From Oscillospiraceae bacterium (GTDB lineage: Bacteria; Bacillota_A; Clostridia; Oscillospirales; Oscillospiraceae), in the NCBI GenBank assembly GCA_016302005.1, contig JAEDOK010000071.1:1-8675 (forward strand): DNA of 8,675 nucleotides, given 5' to 3'. Under the pieces are notes generated by a model. The model was not told where the DNA came from and did not search any database. It saw nothing but the letters and a program-made list of their open reading frames with translations. Numbering within the stretch: the stretch's first letter is position 1; each line of letters begins with the position of its first letter. This document shows positions 5,926 to 8,675 of this stretch, piece after piece. The translations under genes and the position numbers were made by a program.

Positions 5926-6323
5926 TCCGTTCCTCCCAAAGTCACATAGTCTCGGATATCATCAATGCGCTTTTCGCCGATCCCTTCCACCTGCGCAAGC
6001 TCGTCAATGGAGGAAAAGCTGCCGTGCGCCGCGCGATACGCCACAATGCGTCCGGCAAGAACCTCCCCGATGCCGGGCAGGGTCATCAGCTCCTCGGCGG
6101 TTGCCGTATTCAAATCGAGTTTCGCGCCTTGCTGCATCGCTGCGGTCTCCTCGGTGCTGCTCATCGCCCGGGTAGCGCTCTCAGACACGGCTGCGGGCTG
6201 CCGCATGGTGATCACCCTTGTGTTCCCGTCCGTTTGCAGCCTCCCTACGCAGAAACCGGCGGCAAAGAGTAAAAACGCCGCAGCCAACGCAATCAAAATC
6301 AGGTTTGTGTTCCTCAATTTCAT
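5922..6323 (-). CDS. ComEA-like helix-hairpin-helix DNA-binding protein
   Basis: Membrane-anchored DNA-binding protein of 133 residues. One membrane segment (about 7-27) is followed by a low-complexity Ala/Ser/Thr/Glu-rich linker, then tandem helix-hairpin-helix motifs at about 69-129: LDLNTATAEELMTLPGIG and IDELAQVEGIGEKRIDDI. ComEA binds double-stranded DNA at the outer membrane face during transformation. This protein is shorter than B. subtilis ComEA, lacks room for its middle domain, and no comEB or comEC follows, so a competence role is likely by family but not proven. The frame is open to 6467, but ATG 6323 has AGAGGA eight bases upstream and begins just before the membrane segment. 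Its stop overlaps the response regulator start by four bases, an unusual pairing of comEA with a two-component system. Confidence 0.88.
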   Translation of the reverse strand: MKLRNTNLILIALAAAFLLFAAGFCVGRLQTDGNTRVITMRQPAAVSESATRAMSSTEETAAMQQGAKLDLNTATAEELMTLPGIGEVLAGRIVAYRAAHGSFSSIDELAQVEGIGEKRIDDIRDYVTLGGTE

Positions 6324-6346
6324 CGTGTATTTCCTCTGTAATTCCG

Positions 6347-6374
6347 TTGACATAATCATGTTTTTTGCTATAAT
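6347..6374 (+). promoter_or_regulatory. Sigma-A promoter of the dacF-udg operon
   Basis: A perfect TTGACA (6347-6352) and a perfect TATAAT (6369-6374) are 16 bases apart. Transcription should begin near 6381, giving a 5' leader of about 115 bases before the dacF-like start. The leader holds a small hairpin, CGGCA (6386-6390) with TGCCG (6396-6400). The promoter suggests vegetative expression, unlike the sporulation-controlled dacF of B. subtilis. Confidence 0.85.
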
Positions 6375-6437
6375 AAAAATGACCACGGCAAGCTGTGCCG
6401 AATCAGCCGCGATGCAAGAACTCGGTTGATATCTTTT

Positions 6438-6467
6438 ATTATAACACAAAACTGTGCGCTGCGGCAA
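6438..6467 (-). promoter_or_regulatory. Probable promoter of the comEA/two-component operon
   Basis: On the minus strand a perfect -10 TATAAT (6443-6438) is preceded, after 18 bases, by TTGCCG (6467-6462), which matches the -35 consensus at four of six positions. Start of transcription would be near 6431 and the leader about 108 bases long. Because the opposing plus promoter fires near 6381, the two transcripts should share about 50 complementary bases at their 5' ends. Confidence 0.5.
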
Positions 6468-6496
6468 TCCTTATCCGTGCGCTTTTGGGGGTACAT

Positions 6497-8023
6497 ATGA
6501 AAAATCGTTGGTTTTTGTCCGTTTTTTTACTGCTGATTCTATTGACGCAGATGATTTTGCCCTGCGCGGCAACAGAGAACGGCGCGTCCGCTTCCGAATC
6601 CGTGCAGGAAGCGGAGGACGGGAGCGACGAGACCGTCCCCGAATCTGTTCCGGAAGCACCGAACGCGGCAGCAAAAGAGGGCTTTGCGCCGCCGGCGCCG
6701 CTGATTGAGTATAACTTTCCTTCGGATTATCAGGTGCGGGCAAAGGCGGCGGTACTGCTCGAGGTGACTACCGGTACGGTCATCTACGGTTATCAGCTCG
6801 ACGAACGGTTGTACCCTGCCAGCCTGACGAAGATCATGACCTGTATGCTGGCGCTTGAATACGGGAGCCTTGATGATACTCTGACGGTCTCCGCGACCGC
6901 GTTGGAAAACCTCAGTGAATTCGGCAGCACCGCCAATTTGCAGGAGGGCGAAGAGATCAGCCTGCGGGAGCTGCTCTACTGCATTATGGTTTCCTCCGCG
7001 AACGAGGGCTGTAATGTGGTTGCGGAATATGTTTCCGGCAGCATCGAAGCCTTTGTTGCGCTGATGAATCAAAAAGCCCGGGAGCTTGGTATGACCGGTA
7101 CGCATTTTGCCAATACCCACGGCTTGCATGATGACAACCATTATACCACAGTGCGTGACCTTGCGATTTTGAGCTATTGGGCGTGGAATAATCGCGATTT
7201 CCGCGAGTACGCGACCACGACGGCGCACACTGTTCCCGCGACGAATCTCTCCGAATCCCGCACGCTGCATACGACAAACTACCTGACCAGCGCCCAGATT
7301 ACCGCGAAATATTATTACTCCAAGGCAAGCGGTATTAAGACCGGCTTCACCACGCCCGCAGGCGGCTGCCTTGCCTCCACGGCGACGGACGGCTATCTGA
7401 CCTATCTGAGCGTGGTCTGCGGCTGCGAGACCCTGATCGACGAGAACGGCGATGATCTGGATATGCGTTTCGTTGAAACAAAGCGGCTGATGGAATACGG
7501 CTTTGAAAACTACGACTATGTCCAGGTGCTCTCCGATACGCAGATGCTCGGGCAGCCTGCCGTTACCAACGCGAAGGGACGCGCTAATGTCGTTGTCCAC
7601 GCCAACGCGAACGCGACGGTCCTGCTGCCGAAGGACTGCACGGCGGAGGACATCACGATGAGCCTCAACTATGACAGCACGCAGACCCTTGACGCGCCCT
7701 TAGAAGCAGGGCAGCGCGTCGGCACGGTGACGGCGATGTATCAGGGCATCCCGCTGGCAGCGGCGGAGCTGGTCACGCTGACCGCCGTCGAACGGGAAGG
7801 CGCTGTTCCTACCACGGCGAATGAGACGGAAGCGGCAGTGCAGGAGGCGGGAGCTACGGAATCGGCGTGGAAAAAATACCGCGTCCTGATCATCGTACTT
7901 GTGATCCTGTTTACGCTGATCTGCACGCTTTTGATCCTGCGCGCGATCAATGTGCATCAGGCGAAAAAGCGCGCCGCGCAGCGCAGACGGAGAGCGGAGC
8001 AAAGGAGAAACGGCAATGGATAA
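6497..8023 (+). CDS. D-alanyl-D-alanine carboxypeptidase (DacF/PBP5 type)
   Basis: Serine-type carboxypeptidase that removes the terminal D-alanine from peptidoglycan stem peptides outside the membrane, limiting cross-linking. The 508-residue protein has an N-terminal signal segment (about 4-24) and an acidic linker (26-65). The S11 catalytic core follows, with S109-L-T-K112 (nucleophile S109), S167-A-N169 and K281-T-G283, all intact. The PBP5 C-terminal beta domain lies at about 335-430. The C-terminus is a real membrane helix (about 462-482) followed by a very basic tail ([15 protein letters not shown]), rather than the amphipathic anchor common in the family. ATG 6497 has GGGGG five bases upstream; the open frame extends to 6395 but precedes no better start. 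B. subtilis dacF lies directly upstream of spoIIAA; here a related gene lies nearby in opposite orientation. Confidence 0.93.
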   Translation: MKNRWFLSVFLLLILLTQMILPCAATENGASASESVQEAEDGSDETVPESVPEAPNAAAKEGFAPPAPLIEYNFPSDYQVRAKAAVLLEVTTGTVIYGYQLDERLYPASLTKIMTCMLALEYGSLDDTLTVSATALENLSEFGSTANLQEGEEISLRELLYCIMVSSANEGCNVVAEYVSGSIEAFVALMNQKARELGMTGTHFANTHGLHDDNHYTTVRDLAILSYWAWNNRDFREYATTTAHTVPATNLSESRTLHTTNYLTSAQITAKYYYSKASGIKTGFTTPAGGCLASTATDGYLTYLSVVCGCETLIDENGDDLDMRFVETKRLMEYGFENYDYVQVLSDTQMLGQPAVTNAKGRANVVVHANANATVLLPKDCTAEDITMSLNYDSTQTLDAPLEAGQRVGTVTAMYQGIPLAAAELVTLTAVEREGAVPTTANETEAAVQEAGATESAWKKYRVLIIVLVILFTLICTLLILRAINVHQAKKRAAQRRRRAEQRRNGNG

Positions 8024-8582
8024 TATGGACATTCTGCGGCAGCGATGCCTGCAATGTAAGAATTGCCGCCTCGGCGCGACGCGGACGAATATCGTCTTCG
8101 GCGTAGGACCCGTGCCGTCTCCGATCGTCTTCGTGGGCGAGGGACCCGGGCAGCAGGAGGACTTGCAGGGGGAGCCGTTCGTCGGCGCAGCAGGCAAGCT
8201 CCTCGACGAAATGCTCTCCATCATTGACCTCGGGCGGCATAACTGCTATATCGCCAATATCGTCAAATGCCGTCCGCCGCAGAACCGCGACCCCATGCAG
8301 GACGAGCAGGATGCCTGCATCGGCTATTTAAACGAGCAGCTTGCCCTGCTGCAGCCGAAAATCATCGTCTGCCTCGGCAGGATCGCCGCCATGCGGCTGA
8401 TCAAAGAGGATTTCCGCATCACGAGAGAACATGGGCATTGGTTCTCTAAGGACGGTGTGGAGTATACCGCCCTCTACCACCCCTCTGCCCTCCTGCGCGA
8501 CATCTCCAAACGACCGGACACCTTTGCCGACCTTCTCTCCCTCCGCCAAAAAGCGCAAAGCTTAGGCCTGACGATTGGATAA
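8016..8582 (+). CDS. udg: Family 4 uracil-DNA glycosylase (Fe-S)
   Basis: Base-excision repair enzyme that removes uracil from DNA. The 188-residue protein has the family 4 cluster cysteines at C14, C17, C85 and C101, with spacing C-x2-C-x67-C-x15-C, as known for the thermophile enzymes with a 4Fe-4S cluster. Motif GEGPGQQED (41-49) with [14 protein letters not shown] forms the catalytic pocket, and [11 protein letters not shown] (152-162) is the family's second motif with H155. The ATG at 8016 overlaps the end of the dacF-like gene by eight bases and has AAAGGAG eight bases upstream, so the two are probably co-transcribed and translation may be coupled. ATG 8025 is a less likely start. The related phage SPO1 DNA polymerase N-terminal domain is an older name for the same fold. 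Confidence 0.94.
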   Translation: MDNMDILRQRCLQCKNCRLGATRTNIVFGVGPVPSPIVFVGEGPGQQEDLQGEPFVGAAGKLLDEMLSIIDLGRHNCYIANIVKCRPPQNRDPMQDEQDACIGYLNEQLALLQPKIIVCLGRIAAMRLIKEDFRITREHGHWFSKDGVEYTALYHPSALLRDISKRPDTFADLLSLRQKAQSLGLTIG

Positions 8583-8675
8583 AGGATGGAAAACAAAATA
8601 AAACGAACGGTGCGCTTGAATGAACCGCTCCCTGTCAAGTAGACAGGTGAAAAAACAAAAATCTTTTTACCAGGA
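8583..8675. other. Trailing intergenic DNA with a short inverted repeat
   Basis: No gene begins here within the window. CCTGTC (8631-8636) and GACAGG (8642-8647) form an inverted repeat with loop AAGTA, followed by A-rich rather than T-rich sequence, so it is not a plus-strand terminator. The word GTCAAGTAGACAG reminds me of ends of insertion sequences in Firmicutes, but the element, if any, would lie beyond the window. No terminator for the dacF-udg transcript is seen. Confidence 0.35.

Noticed and set aside
6539..7600. Long minus-strand frame of 353 codons
   Set aside because: It lies antisense to the dacF-like gene, whose catalytic motifs are all intact; no family-like sequence or ribosome site supports the antisense frame.
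543..8612. Shared word AAAACGAACGG near 543-553 and 8599-8609
   Set aside because: About eleven matching bases with no extension on either side; probably chance.

Overview
The window looks like a chromosomal segment of a spore-forming anaerobic Firmicute, most likely a Clostridia/Oscillospiraceae-type gut bacterium. The grounds are a complete spoIIA operon (SpoIIAA, SpoIIAB, sigma-F), strong GGAGG-type ribosome sites, sigma-A promoters, a family 4 (Fe-S) uracil-DNA glycosylase, and an AT-richer stretch with a hairpin-rich repeat of a kind I recall from Oscillospiraceae genomes. Taxonomy below class level is inference.

Layout. Positions 1-690 hold no intact gene. They contain a perfect 46-bp palindrome (201-246), a ladder of small hairpins separated by GTGAAAT/ATTTCAC units (266-424), and directly behind it what I read as a decayed gene for a small four-helix-bundle protein (474-615). 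Next, on the minus strand, come a tRNA-Thr(CGU) gene with its own consensus promoter and terminator, then the spoIIA operon (sigF, spoIIAB, spoIIAA; 936-2394), bounded by a terminator on each side. A second minus-strand operon (2518-6323) runs comEA-like, OmpR-type response regulator, membrane histidine kinase, GerMN lipoprotein. On the plus strand, a D,D-carboxypeptidase gene (dacF-like) and the glycosylase gene overlap by 8 bases. The last 93 bases hold no recognisable gene.

How the genes work together. In the spoIIA module, SpoIIAB is an anti-sigma kinase, SpoIIAA its antagonist, and sigma-F the forespore sigma factor. In the second operon, the sensor kinase and regulator are translationally coupled to a lipoprotein with three GerMN-like repeats, recalling actinobacterial MtrA-MtrB-LpqB; a cell-envelope role is inferred. 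The divergent D,D-carboxypeptidase also acts on the wall, and in Bacillus subtilis dacF sits directly upstream of spoIIAA. Here the comEA/two-component operon lies between them and dacF points the other way.

Most unusual points: the hairpin ladder with its four-helix-bundle pseudogene; two opposed promoters between comEA and dacF whose transcripts should overlap by about 50 nt at their 5' ends; and a terminator only about 20 bases upstream of spoIIAA with no visible spoIIA promoter after it.
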